Counted from the stretch's first letter, positions 1 through 9,008 are shown. The stretch is 43,525 nt of DNA from an uncultured Clostridia bacterium (GCA_910583755.1 CAJTZO010000001.1:90143-133667); one strand, 5' to 3'. The notes: a model not told the origin generated them from the sequence alone. Numbers and translations: made by a program.

Positions 1-312
1 TCATCTGTAGTAGATTCCTCTGACTCTGTTTTATCAGCATCATCTGTAGTAGATTTCTCTGACTCTGTTTTATCAGCATCATCTGTAGTAGATTCTTCTG
101 ACTCTGTTTTATCAGTATTATCTGTAGTAGGTGCTTCTGCTTCTGTTTTATCAGTATTATCTGTAGTAGGTGCTTCTGCTTCTGTTTTATCAGTGTCATC
201 TGTAGTAGGTGCTTCTACTTCTGTTTTATTAATGTCATCTGTTGCAGATTCTTCTATTTCTATTTTATTAGAATCATCTGTTGCAGGTGCTTCTACATTT
301 AACATAGCAGGT
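1..312 (-). repeat. 39-bp coding tandem repeat (13-aa acidic units)
   Basis: Units begin at 1, 40, 79, 118, 157, 196, 235 and about 274, exactly 39 bp apart, so they keep the reading frame. Each encodes a variant of TTDDADKTESEES. The three units nearest the left edge are almost identical and the inner ones diverge. This suggests recent expansion at the 3' side, and the array continues past the window edge. Confidence 0.93.
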
Positions 313-3300
313 TCTGCTGCAATACTAGCTGTTGCTGCACCAGCTGTTTGGTAATCATCACCAATTACAAATTTAGCTGTTAAAACTTGATAATCAGCTG
401 TTGTTATCGTAAGGTTGTGTTCTCCTGGTTCTATACGCATAGTACGGTCATTAAAGTTCAAGCGCACGCCTTCATATATTGTAAATTCATATCCTTCTTC
501 ATCTGTAATTGTCTCTGAAGCACCATATGGTTCTAACATAAATGATGGTCTTCCTGTTAAACCTGAAATTTGAATACGATTATCAGAGGTACTAACATCA
601 TATCCAGGCTCTATTTTTTTGCTAAATGTTACATAAATAAGTTGTTGTCCATAATAATCATTATATTCTACTTCAACATTTGTAATTTCTAATTTATCAG
701 GGTCATCTGGTTCTTCTGTAACAAAACCATATTCACCAATTGTTTTATTGCAGAAAGAAAGATATGCTTGATGTACACCTTCTTCATTTTCTAATGCAAA
801 ACAAAATCTTTGGTCTTCTATTGCTGCAACATTTTCAAATACATTAAGACCTGTACCTAATCTTTCTTTTGTACCATGTGCATAAACGTCATCAGCACTT
901 TTTGATTCTGTGTTGTTTGTGAAATCATAAGCATCATTTGGATAAAGTTTATAATAAATATATCCTTCTCTATTGCCATGATTATTAATAGAGATATTAA
1001 CATGAGTATCATCAACACGTTCGATAGTAACATCAAGGTTAGGTGAAACGTCAGGTAAACGTGTGTCAAAACGGAAATCTTCTGTTACTTCTGTTCCATC
1101 TGCAAATGTTACATGCATTGTAAGTGTATTCCCATCATTTGGTATATAATTTGCCTTCATATACACATCGTATGTTGTGTCATCTACTTTAGCTGCTCTG
1201 CCTAGATGTAATCCAGCTTGTTGAGGACAGGTTAATGTAAAATTCTCTAATGCTAATTCTTCTTTTAATGGTTGGTCAAATGTTACAGTGAACCAATATT
1301 TTTCCTCCCATAAACCAGCTTTTTCATTATAATTTACTTTTATGTTTTCAATCTTATATTGACCTTCTATTGCTGGTGGGAGAGCTTCCGCACTAATATC
1401 AACTTGTTTTACAGGTGTTACTCTATCTTGTTTATCTTTTCCCACAAAGTATATTGTATAAGCTGTATTTGCTTTTAGCCCTTCTATTGTTACCTTGTTT
1501 AATGTTCCTGCCATATCTACAGCTGTTCCAGATTCTATTAAGTCTTCTTCTGTTGGTTCACTAGAAGATTCTGCTAAAACAGCAGTATTTTCATCAACAT
1601 ATGCAGCTAAAACAGTTTCTTTTGCTACTACTGTATAATACAATGTACCTGAACTATCGGAAAGATATTGAAATTCTGCAGTAGTGTCACTGATTCTTTT
1701 TGTTTTTGCATCTTTCAGTTCAGCACAATCTGACCTTACTGTAAAATGCTTTTCAATCATTTTTCCATCTATGGTTACTTGTACATTATATGTGTTGTCA
1801 TTGTAGTATGTTGTTGTTAAAGTATAAACTTTGTTATCTGTTGTTGTTACATCCAAAATCGTCATATTTTTGCCAGCACCTGTACAGTGAATGTAAAAGT
1901 CTTCTTTTTCCAGGGGTGTTTTTGTTGCTTCACTTAATACAATTTTTACAGTACCACTACTGTAAGTTGTATTATATTCCACAGAATTTATGGAAATTTC
2001 AGTTGGCTGACTTGGTTCTGGTGGTGTTGGTTCACTTGGTTCTGGTGGTGTTGGTTCACTTGGTTTTTCAGGTTCGCTAGGCTTGCTTGGTGTATTAGGC
2101 AAACTTGAAACTGGTCTTCTGTTATTACTTGAAGAACTGTTTTTACCTGAAGAAGATGTTTTTGAGGAATTGCCACCAGAGATTGTTTTGTCACCAACCG
2201 TTGCAGAGGATACATTTCCAGAAATTGTTACATTAGAATTTGGTGTTTTTACAGAAACATTTTCCGCAGAAATTTCCACATTTTCTACAGAGCCGTTACC
2301 TGTTACAACTGTATCTTTTCCGGCTTCTGTAATATTAACATTTTTAATAGTTCCTTCTGCATTTAATGTTGCTTTTGCAGCTACTTCTACATTATCAATA
2401 CTTCCTCTTACAGTAAGGTCAACAGGAAAAGATACTGTAACGTTTTTAAAAGTTCCTTCCAAAATAGAAGGTGTTTTAACATTTGTTGTTTCTACAGTGC
2501 TTCCTTGTGTCAAAATTCTAACAGGTGCAGATTTTTTTTCTACAGAAAGCCCTTTTACTTTGGAATTATGCAATTTTACAGTGTGGATACCTCCACCTCT
2601 TACAATGAGAGTGCCTTTTATTGTAACATTGTTTAATTCAACATCGCCTTCTCCAATTCCTTCTGCTAAAATCAAGTCGTTATCAATGACACTATTTTCC
2701 AGTTTTACATTTGGTGTATTGATAATAACATTTTTTCCATCACTGGAATTATCCTCTTTTGGTGCTACAGTATCTTCTGTTATCAAATCATCAATAGAAT
2801 CATCTAATAGCATTGCAACTTCAGCACGGGAAATTGATTCATCTGGACGAAATTCTTTATCAAAGAATTTTTTATTAAGGTAACCTTTTTGGCTCATGCC
2901 TAAAACATAACCTTTTGCCCAGTCTGCAATTTGTTCATCATCTGTAAAACCTGTACTTCCCTCTTCTACTGGAGTAATGCCCAAAGCTTTCGCTAATGTA
3001 ACAACTGCTTCCTGACGTGTCATATTATCTTTTGGTCTTGCTAAATTGTCATCTGTTGTTACAAATGTACCAGCTTTTGCAGACTTCAATATGGACTCTG
3101 TATAAAAATCTTCTTCATCCAAATCTGCAAATGTATTTTCTTGTGTTTCTGTGTAATACATCATCTTATCCAATATTACAGCCATTTCTCCTCTTGTTAT
3201 CATTTCATCGGGACGAAATAAGTCATCATAACCAATCAAAACATTTTTGTCACTCCATGTTGATATGGCACTTTCTGCCCAATGACCTTCTGTGTCCTTG

Positions 3301-3383
3301 TAATTGCTTGCCCATACAATGTTTGAGGAGGCTACCATTGCACTTAACAATATACAAGTTGCTCTTAATTTCTTCAAATTCAT
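1..3383 (-). CDS. SLH-domain surface protein, 3' end outside window
   Basis: The gene starts at ATG 3383-3381 behind a GGAG ribosome site and stays open to the left edge (about 1127 codons seen), so the C-terminus is missing. Residues 1-26 look like a signal peptide. Three SLH domains follow at about 27-75, 84-135 and 145-197, with conserved cores such as GHWAESAI and FRPDEMITRGEMA. SLH domains anchor proteins to pyruvylated secondary wall polymers (family knowledge). Residues about 217-400 are a run of short, regular beta-strand-like repeats rich in V, N and T, suggesting a beta-solenoid. A Ser/Asn then Pro/Glu/Ser linker (about 404-464) leads to several Ig-like or Fn3-like segments, then an acidic 13-residue repeat. 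The two-fold 24-bp repeat near 2015-2062 encodes part of the linker. Function beyond a wall-anchored or S-layer-like protein is unknown. Confidence 0.85.
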   Translation of the reverse strand, partial: MNLKKLRATCILLSAMVASSNIVWASNYKDTEGHWAESAISTWSDKNVLIGYDDLFRPDEMITRGEMAVILDKMMYYTETQENTFADLDEEDFYTESILKSAKAGTFVTTDDNLARPKDNMTRQEAVVTLAKALGITPVEEGSTGFTDDEQIADWAKGYVLGMSQKGYLNKKFFDKEFRPDESISRAEVAMLLDDSIDDLITEDTVAPKEDNSSDGKNVIINTPNVKLENSVIDNDLILAEGIGEGDVELNNVTIKGTLIVRGGGIHTVKLHNSKVKGLSVEKKSAPVRILTQGSTVETTNVKTPSILEGTFKNVTVSFPVDLTVRGSIDNVEVAAKATLNAEGTIKNVNITEAGKDTVVTGNGSVENVEISAENVSVKTPNSNVTISGNVSSATVGDKTISGGNSSKTSSSGKNSSSSNNRRPVSSLPNTPSKPSEPEKPSEPTPPEPSEPTPPEPSQPTEISINSVEYNTTYSSGTVKIVLSEATKTPLEKEDFYIHCTGAGKNMTILDVTTTDNKVYTLTTTYYNDNTYNVQVTIDGKMIEKHFTVRSDCAELKDAKTKRISDTTAEFQYLSDSSGTLYYTVVAKETVLAAYVDENTAVLAESSSEPTEEDLIESGTAVDMAGTLNKVTIEGLKANTAYTIYFVGKDKQDRVTPVKQVDISAEALPPAIEGQYKIENIKVNYNEKAGLWEEKYWFTVTFDQPLKEELALENFTLTCPQQAGLHLGRAAKVDDTTYDVYMKANYIPNDGNTLTMHVTFADGTEVTEDFRFDTRLPDVSPNLDVTIERVDDTHVNISINNHGNREGYIYYKLYPNDAYDFTNNTESKSADDVYAHGTKERLGTGLNVFENVAAIEDQRFCFALENEEGVHQAYLSFCNKTIGEYGFVTEEPDDPDKLEITNVEVEYNDYYGQQLIYVTFSKKIEPGYDVSTSDNRIQISGLTGRPSFMLEPYGASETITDEEGYEFTIYEGVRLNFNDRTMRIEPGEHNLTITTADYQVLTAKFVIGDDYQTAGAATASIAAEPAMLNVEAPATDDSNKIEIEESATDDINKTEVEAPTTDDTDKTEAEAPTTDNTDKTEAEAPTTDNTDKTESEESTTDDADKTESEKSTTDDADKTESEESTTD

Positions 3384-3400
3384 CTCTCCTTTTTTTATTT

Positions 3401-3445
3401 CAATTATATATATATAATTGAAACAGGGCAAAATGCCCTGTTTCA
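3401..3445 (-). promoter_or_regulatory. Candidate promoter of SLH gene overlapped by perfect dyad
   Basis: On the minus strand, TTGCCC (3426-3431) and TATAAT (3403-3408) are 17 bp apart and point at the SLH gene, giving a leader of only about 13 nt. A perfect 12-bp inverted repeat with a 3-nt loop (arms 3419-3430 and 3434-3445) covers the -35 box. A second AT-only palindrome (3401-3420) covers the -10. The dyad could be an operator, or a terminator for the ApbE transcript, although no T-tract follows it in either direction. Confidence 0.5.
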
Positions 3446-3680
3446 TTGTTGTATCATTCGTAAAAAATCTTGTATATTGATATGTAATTAGTATAGTACA
3501 AATATATTGACAAAACGAATGGGAAAAATACAGTTTGCCCCTTTTCCTTATTCTACAATAGTTCCCTCCTAATTTCAAGAAAAATATAACAATTTTATAA
3601 ATGTTACTTTATTTTCCTAAAAAAATTATTTATTTATGATATAAAAAGCACTTTATTTTATTAATGATGTATAAAAAATA

Positions 3681-4691
3681 TTATTTCTCTATGATATGAA
3701 GTGTGTACTCAGATTGTTCCAACTCAAAAGCATCTGCAATATCTTGTGTAATATAAATTTCTTTTTTATTTGTAATAAAGATTGCACCAAAATCGTTTGA
3801 TTTCTTCCATAAATCACTACTTTTTTCCACTCCCATTACCATAAAAGAAGTAGAAAGTGCATCTGCCATTGTCCCATTTTTACTTACAATGGTAACAGAA
3901 AGTAAGCCTGTTTCTGCTGGTTTTCCAGTTCTGCTGTCAATAATATGATGATACTTTTTGCCATTTTGTTCAAAAAAACGTTGATAGACTCCTGATGTAA
4001 TAATAGAACAATCTTCTATATTCAAAATGCCTGCAAATTTTTCTTCTTCCAAAGGATCTTGTATGGCAACACGCCATTTTGTATTATCTTCTTTTCTTCC
4101 AATAACAGAAACATTCCCTCCTAAATAAAGAACAGCTGATGTTATGCCCTCCTGTTTTAGTATTTCATTCACTTTATCAGAGGTATAACCTTTTGCAATA
4201 CCGCCCAAATCAACTGCCATGTTTTTTTGTTCTAGCAAAATAGTATTATTTTCAATTCGTAACTTATCATTACTTACAAGTTGCAATTTTTGCTGTAATT
4301 CCTCCTCAGAAGGTACTTTTTTCACTTCTTCTGTAAATCCCCATGCTTTGACAACTGGTGCAATCGTAATATCAAATGCTCCATCTGTTAAAGTATAGTA
4401 TTCTTTTGCCTTCTGCATTAGATGTAAGGTATCATCTGATACAGAAACTGCTGTTTGTCCTGCATTTTGGTTTATTTGAAATACTTCACTTTGTTCTAAA
4501 GTAGTTGAAAATAATCTTTCTAAATGATTGATTTCTTTTTCCGCTTTTAAAAGAGCCTCTCTCCCATTTTCTCCACTTGCTTTTAAATCCATAAAGGTAT
4601 CCATAGCAAATAACTGTATTTCTTCCATCTCTTGTTGTTTTTGACAACCACAAAGAAACAAACAGATAAGAATTAAAATATATTTTTTCAT
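3681..4691 (-). CDS. apbE: FAD:protein FMN transferase, ApbE lipoprotein
   Basis: The protein has 336 residues. It starts MKKYILILICLFLCGCQ, a lipoprotein signal with lipobox LCGC, so the mature enzyme should be tethered outside the membrane. ApbE enzymes move FMN from FAD onto Thr of partners such as RnfG and NqrC (family knowledge). Visible family motifs are the FAMDTFMD start, the GGIAKGY loop and the metal-binding TMADALSTSFMVMG near the C-terminus. Length is normal for the family. The start has AAAGGAG about 7 nt upstream. No Rnf, Nqr or FMN-bind partner lies in the window, so its target is elsewhere. It lies 110 bp after lysA on the same strand and may be co-transcribed with it. Confidence 0.93.
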   Translation of the reverse strand: MKKYILILICLFLCGCQKQQEMEEIQLFAMDTFMDLKASGENGREALLKAEKEINHLERLFSTTLEQSEVFQINQNAGQTAVSVSDDTLHLMQKAKEYYTLTDGAFDITIAPVVKAWGFTEEVKKVPSEEELQQKLQLVSNDKLRIENNTILLEQKNMAVDLGGIAKGYTSDKVNEILKQEGITSAVLYLGGNVSVIGRKEDNTKWRVAIQDPLEEEKFAGILNIEDCSIITSGVYQRFFEQNGKKYHHIIDSRTGKPAETGLLSVTIVSKNGTMADALSTSFMVMGVEKSSDLWKKSNDFGAIFITNKKEIYITQDIADAFELEQSEYTLHIIEK

Positions 4692-4801
4692 AAAAATACT
4701 CCTTTAAAAATAAGCCCCTTTCTCAAAGGAAAGAAGCTTTTTTTATACTAAAGTTTTTTCACTTCTCTTTCAAGAAAGGAAGTGACATTTGAAATAAAAT
4801 C
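4692..4801. other. Short structured spacer between lysA and apbE
   Basis: Two imperfect stems are visible. One is at about 4769-4793, with CACTTC and GAAGTG arms. The other is at about 4709-4735, with AAGC/GCTT and CCTTT/AAAGG arms followed by a T-run on the plus strand. Neither is a clean terminator for the minus-strand genes. The wording resembles the hairpin-rich intergenic elements seen around 23-25 kb and 38.9 kb. Confidence 0.35.
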
Positions 4802-6064
4802 TCAAAATTTTGGAAATAAATTTGTAAAATCAAAAGTTGCAAAATAATCTTGTGGTGTTTCTGCCCTTCTAATCAACTGGCTTGTTCCATCTTCTTTTAA
4901 AAGCACTTCTGCAGAACGCAATTTTCCATTATAGTTATATCCCATTGAAAAACCATGTGCACCTGTATCATGGATAACCAAAATATCACCAATATTAATT
5001 TTAGGAAGCATACGGTCAATCGCAAATTTATCATTGTTTTCACAAAGTCCACCCGTAATATCGTATTTATAATTACATGCTTCGTTTTCTTTTCCTAAAA
5101 CAGTAATATGATGATAAGAACCATACATTGCTGGACGCATTAAATTTGCAGCACAAGCATCTAAACCAATATACTCCTTATAAGTATGTTTTTCGTGTAT
5201 TGCTTTGGATACAAGACAACCATAAGGTGCTAACATAAAACGTCCCATCTCTGTAAAAATAGCAACCTCTCCCATTCCTGCGGGTACTAAAATTTCTTCA
5301 AAAGCTTTTCTAACCCCCTCCCCTATTGCCATAATATCATTTGGCTCTTGGTCAGGAGTATATGGTACACCAACACCACCAGATAAATTAATAAATTGTA
5401 TATCTGCACCAGTTTCCTCTTTTAATTCTACAGCAGTCTGAAATAATATTTTTGCTAATTCTGGATAGTATTCATTTGCCACAGTATTACTTGCTAAAAA
5501 AGCATGGATTCCAAAATGCTTTGCACCTTTTTCCATCAACTTTAAAAATCCATCTGTCATTTGTTTTCTTGTAAAACCATATTTTGATTCACCAGGTGTA
5601 TCCATAATATCATTGTTAATTTGAAATAACCCACCCGGATTAAAACGGCAGGAAATGGTTTCTGGAATCCCTACTAATTTTTCTAAAAATTCAATATGGG
5701 TAAAATCATCTAAGTTAATAATAGCACCTAATTTATCTGCTAATATAAAATCTTCTTGTGGCGTCACATTAGAAGAAAACATAATTTCAGAACCGGTAAT
5801 TCCTACTGCTTCTGATAAAAGCAACTCTGTATAAGAAGAACAATCTGCGCCACAACCTTCTTCTTTTAAAATTTGAAGAATGGCAGGGGTTGGTGTTGCT
5901 TTTACTGCAAAATATTCTTTAAATCCCTTATTCCAAGCAAAAGCTTTTTTAACTTTTCGAACATTTTCCCGGATTCCTTTTTCGTCATAAAGATGAAAAG
6001 GAGTAGGATATTGTTTTATTAAATCTTCTGCTTGTTGTTTTGTAATAAAAGGTACTTTTTTCAT
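4802..6064 (-). CDS. lysA: Diaminopimelate decarboxylase-like PLP enzyme
   Basis: The protein has 420 residues and is a fold-III PLP decarboxylase of the alanine racemase-like barrel type. Catalytic Lys55 sits in EYFAVKATPTP. The glycine-rich phosphate loop is NLSGGVGVPY and the C-terminal active-site segment is GGLCENNDKFA. Members convert meso-diaminopimelate to lysine, the last step of lysine synthesis. The motif usually written HIGSQ reads HAFLAS here, so this is a divergent LysA subgroup and other diamino-acid substrates cannot be excluded. GAGGG about 9 nt upstream supports the start. A clear promoter lies in the 141-bp divergent spacer. No other lysine genes are nearby and I see no lysine riboswitch. 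Confidence 0.83.
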   Translation of the reverse strand: MKKVPFITKQQAEDLIKQYPTPFHLYDEKGIRENVRKVKKAFAWNKGFKEYFAVKATPTPAILQILKEEGCGADCSSYTELLLSEAVGITGSEIMFSSNVTPQEDFILADKLGAIINLDDFTHIEFLEKLVGIPETISCRFNPGGLFQINNDIMDTPGESKYGFTRKQMTDGFLKLMEKGAKHFGIHAFLASNTVANEYYPELAKILFQTAVELKEETGADIQFINLSGGVGVPYTPDQEPNDIMAIGEGVRKAFEEILVPAGMGEVAIFTEMGRFMLAPYGCLVSKAIHEKHTYKEYIGLDACAANLMRPAMYGSYHHITVLGKENEACNYKYDITGGLCENNDKFAIDRMLPKINIGDILVIHDTGAHGFSMGYNYNGKLRSAEVLLKEDGTSQLIRRAETPQDYFATFDFTNLFPKF

Positions 6065-6110
6065 TATTTTATTCCCTCACTCATGATATATTTCCTAAAA
6101 CATACTACAA

Positions 6111-6139
6111 ATTATAGCAAAACTTTTTTTTGTTTGCAA
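6111..6139 (-). promoter_or_regulatory. lysA promoter
   Basis: On the minus strand TTGCAA (6134-6139) and TATAAT (6111-6116) are separated by 17 bp. A TG one base before the -10 gives an extended -10. It points to lysA, 47 bp away. Confidence 0.7.
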
Positions 6140-6150
6140 TCAAAAAGTTA

Positions 6151-6179
6151 TTTTCATTCTGATATTGCTGGGATATAAT
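6151..6179 (+). promoter_or_regulatory. Promoter of the kinase/regulator operon
   Basis: TTTTCA (6151-6156) and TATAAT (6174-6179) are 17 bp apart. The start codon at 6206 follows an AGGGGG ribosome site near 6188. It lies back to back with the lysA promoter. Confidence 0.6.
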
Positions 6180-6205
6180 AAAAGAAACAAGGGGGACTGT
6201 ATTCA

Positions 6206-7723
6206 ATGAATAAAAATAATGCAAAAATTAAATTTTTGCTTTCTGATTTTTTAAAAACAATTTGTATATTTTTTATTGCAACACTTCTTGCTTTCATACT
6301 GGTTCGATTTTCTGCACTTTATGATAATATTTTTAGTGTTTATATTCTTGCTGTTGCCTTAATTTCTGTAGTAACATCTGGCTATAAATGGGGTATTTTT
6401 TCCTCTATTTTAGGAATATTCAGTGTCAATTATTTTTTTACCTATCCTTATTATGCTATTAACTTTGTACTAGCAGGTTATCCACTTGCCTTTTTAAGCA
6501 TGTTGGTAATTTCTTCTATTATCAGCACCTTGACTGTAAAAATTAAGAAGCAAGCCCTTCTGTTTGCCAAACGAGAAAAACAAGCAGAAGCATTACATGA
6601 TATGACCAAAAGACTTTTAACAGCAACTGGTATGGACAACATTAGAACTTTAGCATTAGATTATTTTAGCAGTTCTTATGACTGTAGTGCTATTATTTAT
6701 TTCGGAAATCCTTTAGAGAAACAAAATTATGATATGAGATTGTTGACACCAAGGCACAATGATATATTAAAGCAGGAAACAGAACGAAATGCTGCACAAT
6801 ATTGTTATCTTTCTTCCACAATTGTTGGTGCAGGAACAAATTGTCAAATAGAAGCCAAAGGAACTTATTTCCCTATTTATACAAAAAACTGTGTGTTAGG
6901 TGTGGTTGGTCTTTTATCAGAAAAAGAACATCTTGCAGAAACATTGGATTTTTTAGGGATTATGACATCACAACTAATATTGGCGATTGAAAGACAAAAC
7001 CTTTTTGAAAAGCAACAAAAAATATTAGTAGAAACAGAAAAAGAAAAAATGAAAAGTAATTTGTTGCGTGCAGTCTCCCATGATTTAAGAACACCTTTGA
7101 CCTGTATTGTACTTTCTGCCACAACACTTTTAGAAAACAATTTAGAAAGACAAGAAGCAACAAAATTACTTCATGATATTATACAGGATGCACAATGGTT
7201 GATACACATGGTGGAAAATCTTTTAATTGTTACACGTATTAACAACGACCATGCTGTTATTAAAAAACAATATGAAGCAGTAGAAGAAATTGTTGCAGCA
7301 ACGCTTTCTAAAATTAAAAAGAGATTCCCTAACTGTCAAGTGAAAGCCAGTGTGCCAGAAGAATTTATTATGATTCCCATGGATGCAACTTTAATTATGC
7401 AGGTCTTAATTAATTTATTAGAAAATGCAATCCGTCATTCTCATAGTTCAGATGCAATCTTATTAAATGTCATCTATACAGAGGAGGAAGCTATTTTTTC
7501 TGTCAAAGATAACGGTATTGGGTTGACAGAAACAGAAAATATCTTTGATGGAATACCAGTTGAAAAAACTGGTGATGCAACTCGTGGCATCGGTATTGGA
7601 CTTTCTATTTGTAAATCCATTATTTCTGCACACAAAGGTACCATTTCAGCCGAAAATAATAAAGATGGCGGTGCTACATTCCGCTTTACATTACCAAAAG
7701 GAGAAGATATACATGGCAAGTAA
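6206..7723 (+). CDS. KdpD-like sensor histidine kinase without the N-terminal Kdp domains
   Basis: The protein has 505 residues. Residues about 12-115 hold several membrane helices typical of the KdpD DUF4118 membrane region (SVVTSGYKWGIFSSILG, VNYFFTYPYYAINF). A GAF-like segment fills about 130-260. The kinase core follows: H-box VSHDLRTPLT with His292, N-box NLLENAIRHS, then DNGIGL and GIGIGLSICKS. Full KdpD is near 900 residues and begins with a cytoplasmic KdpD domain and a USP domain. Both are absent here and the ORF has a normal start, so this is the short form rather than a truncation. No kdpFABC genes are present. The stop overlaps the start of the regulator gene by 11 nt, so the pair is translationally coupled. 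The signal it senses is unknown. Confidence 0.87.
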   Translation: MNKNNAKIKFLLSDFLKTICIFFIATLLAFILVRFSALYDNIFSVYILAVALISVVTSGYKWGIFSSILGIFSVNYFFTYPYYAINFVLAGYPLAFLSMLVISSIISTLTVKIKKQALLFAKREKQAEALHDMTKRLLTATGMDNIRTLALDYFSSSYDCSAIIYFGNPLEKQNYDMRLLTPRHNDILKQETERNAAQYCYLSSTIVGAGTNCQIEAKGTYFPIYTKNCVLGVVGLLSEKEHLAETLDFLGIMTSQLILAIERQNLFEKQQKILVETEKEKMKSNLLRAVSHDLRTPLTCIVLSATTLLENNLERQEATKLLHDIIQDAQWLIHMVENLLIVTRINNDHAVIKKQYEAVEEIVAATLSKIKKRFPNCQVKASVPEEFIMIPMDATLIMQVLINLLENAIRHSHSSDAILLNVIYTEEEAIFSVKDNGIGLTETENIFDGIPVEKTGDATRGIGIGLSICKSIISAHKGTISAENNKDGGATFRFTLPKGEDIHGK

Positions 7724-8402
7724 ATTAAAAGTTTTAATTATAGAAGATGAAATTGCAATCAGCAATTTTATCATTAGCACTTTAAAATCAAATGGTTATA
7801 CTGCATTACGTTCTGCAAATGGAAAAGATGCACTTTTTATGATTGCTTCACACTGTCCTGATGTGATATTATTAGATTTAGGACTTCCTGATATAGACGG
7901 ATTAGAAGTATTAAAAGAATTAAGAAAATGGTCTAGTATTCCTGTGATTATTGTTTCTGCTCGTGTTAATGAAGAAGAAAAAGTGGAAGCCTTGGATGCA
8001 GGTGCAGATGATTATATTACTAAACCCTTCGGTACATCAGAATTATTGGCAAGAATTCGTACAGCAATTCGTCATACTTCTAACAATACTATCTATAATG
8101 ATAAATTTTCTGTCAAAGGACTTTCTATTGATTTTGGAAAAAGGCTTGTTGTTGTAGATGGAAAAGAAGTACATTTAACACAAATTGAATTTAAAATTGT
8201 TTCTCTTTTGGCAAAAAGTCAAGGTAGAGTTTTAACCTATGACCAAATTATTGCAGAACTTTGGGGTCCTTATGCCATCAAGGACAATCAAATTTTAAGG
8301 GTCAATATGGCAAACATTCGAAGAAAGATAGAAAAAAATCCTGCAGAACCACAATATATTTTTACAGAAGTTGGCGTTGGTTATCGTATGGTAGATGAAT
8401 AA
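7713..8402 (+). CDS. KdpE-like OmpR-family response regulator
   Basis: The protein has 229 residues. I place the start at ATG 7713 (MASKLKVLII), which follows AAAGGAG and overlaps the kinase stop. The longer upstream reading frame is only kinase sequence in another frame. The receiver domain (1-120) has the acidic pair ED at 11-12, phospho-Asp55 in ILLDLGLPD and Lys104 in YITKPFG. The C-terminal half is an OmpR-type winged helix (VHLTQIEFKIVSLLAKSQGRVLTYDQI, then NIRRKIEKN). With the kinase it forms a complete two-component system. Targets are not visible beyond its own operon, which seems to continue into three small genes. Confidence 0.92.
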   Translation: MASKLKVLIIEDEIAISNFIISTLKSNGYTALRSANGKDALFMIASHCPDVILLDLGLPDIDGLEVLKELRKWSSIPVIIVSARVNEEEKVEALDAGADDYITKPFGTSELLARIRTAIRHTSNNTIYNDKFSVKGLSIDFGKRLVVVDGKEVHLTQIEFKIVSLLAKSQGRVLTYDQIIAELWGPYAIKDNQILRVNMANIRRKIEKNPAEPQYIFTEVGVGYRMVDE

Positions 8403-8420
8403 AGAAAAGAGGTGACAAAT

Positions 8421-8693
8421 TTGTGGGGTAAAAGTAAAGATTTTGACTATTGGAGCATGGCAATACAAATATTACAAGAAAATCAGTATGATGTTTTTAT
8501 GTGTCCCTATGATAGTGGTAAGATTTACTGGGAAGCAAAAAAATATATTGATGATGAACATAAAATTTATGATAGGCTTGTATCAGATGATATATTAACA
8601 GTATTAGGCTTAATGCAAATATTACCTGATTGGAAATCTAATAAAAAAATTAAAAAAGATTATTATAAAAAGATTTATGAAGAAAGCAGGTAA
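8421..8693 (+). CDS. Small protein of unknown function, paralog 1 of 3
   Basis: The protein has about 90 residues and is not recognised. I prefer TTG 8421 as start because AGAGGTGA lies about 6 nt upstream. A GTG at 8412 is in frame but falls inside that ribosome site. The protein has no signal or membrane helix. It shares a pattern with the next two genes: an aromatic-rich start, GY or QYDVF, an aromatic followed by A.K in the middle, then LGLMQILPDW, matching LLGLLTIIEKY and LLGLITLLKEY. It starts 18 bp after the regulator stop, so it is likely in the same operon. It is the most diverged of the three. Confidence 0.7.
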   Translation: MWGKSKDFDYWSMAIQILQENQYDVFMCPYDSGKIYWEAKKYIDDEHKIYDRLVSDDILTVLGLMQILPDWKSNKKIKKDYYKKIYEESR

Positions 8694-8697
8694 AAAT

Positions 8698-9003
8698 ATG
8701 ATAAATATTAATCTTACTGATGCTGGAAATACATATAATTATGCACTGAAAAAAATATATGAATGGGGATATGTTGTTTTAGTAATTACAGAATCAGAAT
8801 CTTTAGATGACCACACATATTATTATGCTAAAAAAAATGGGGAAACTTATTTAGAGACAAGTCCTGTAAAGTTGTTAGGTCTTTTAACTATTATAGAAAA
8901 ATATGGACAAAATTGGAAACAAAGAAAAACTGTTCCCCATCATTATTCCTTACAGAGAAATGAAATGGAGGACACTGAATATGAGGAAAGTGAGGAGAAC
9001 TAA
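8698..9003 (+). CDS. Small protein of unknown function, paralog 2 of 3
   Basis: The protein has 101 residues with start ATG 8698, 4 nt after the previous stop, behind a weak AGCAGG. An in-frame ATG at 8677 lies inside the previous gene and has no ribosome site. Its features align with its neighbours: YEWGYVVLVI, then YYYAKKNGETYLETSP, then KLLGLLTIIEKYG. The C-terminal 25 residues are hydrophilic and acidic (MEDTEYEESEEN). It is soluble and probably small and globular. I do not recognise the family. Tight packing in one operon with a two-component system suggests a linked physiological role, but its nature is open. Confidence 0.75.
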   Translation: MININLTDAGNTYNYALKKIYEWGYVVLVITESESLDDHTYYYAKKNGETYLETSPVKLLGLLTIIEKYGQNWKQRKTVPHHYSLQRNEMEDTEYEESEEN

Positions 9004-9008
9004 GTAAG

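Noticed and set aside
1..312. CRISPR-like repeat spacing
   Set aside because: The 39-bp units are contiguous with no unique spacers and encode protein in frame.
2083..2883. Long plus-strand reading frame of 266 codons, with others at 1790-2080 and 3017-3421
   Set aside because: They lie antisense to the SLH gene, whose minus-strand translation shows clear SLH domains and codon use. No ribosome sites or domains support the plus frames.
6065..6205. Lysine riboswitch before lysA
   Set aside because: The spacer is only 141 bp and holds two back-to-back promoters, leaving a leader of about 40 nt, far too short for the aptamer.
7545..7712. Extended N-terminus of the response regulator
   Set aside because: This part overlaps the kinase catalytic domain in another frame and has no receiver homology. 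A clear ribosome site precedes ATG 7713.
6206..8402. Potassium-uptake kdp locus
   Set aside because: No kdpF, A, B or C gene and no N-terminal KdpD domain.
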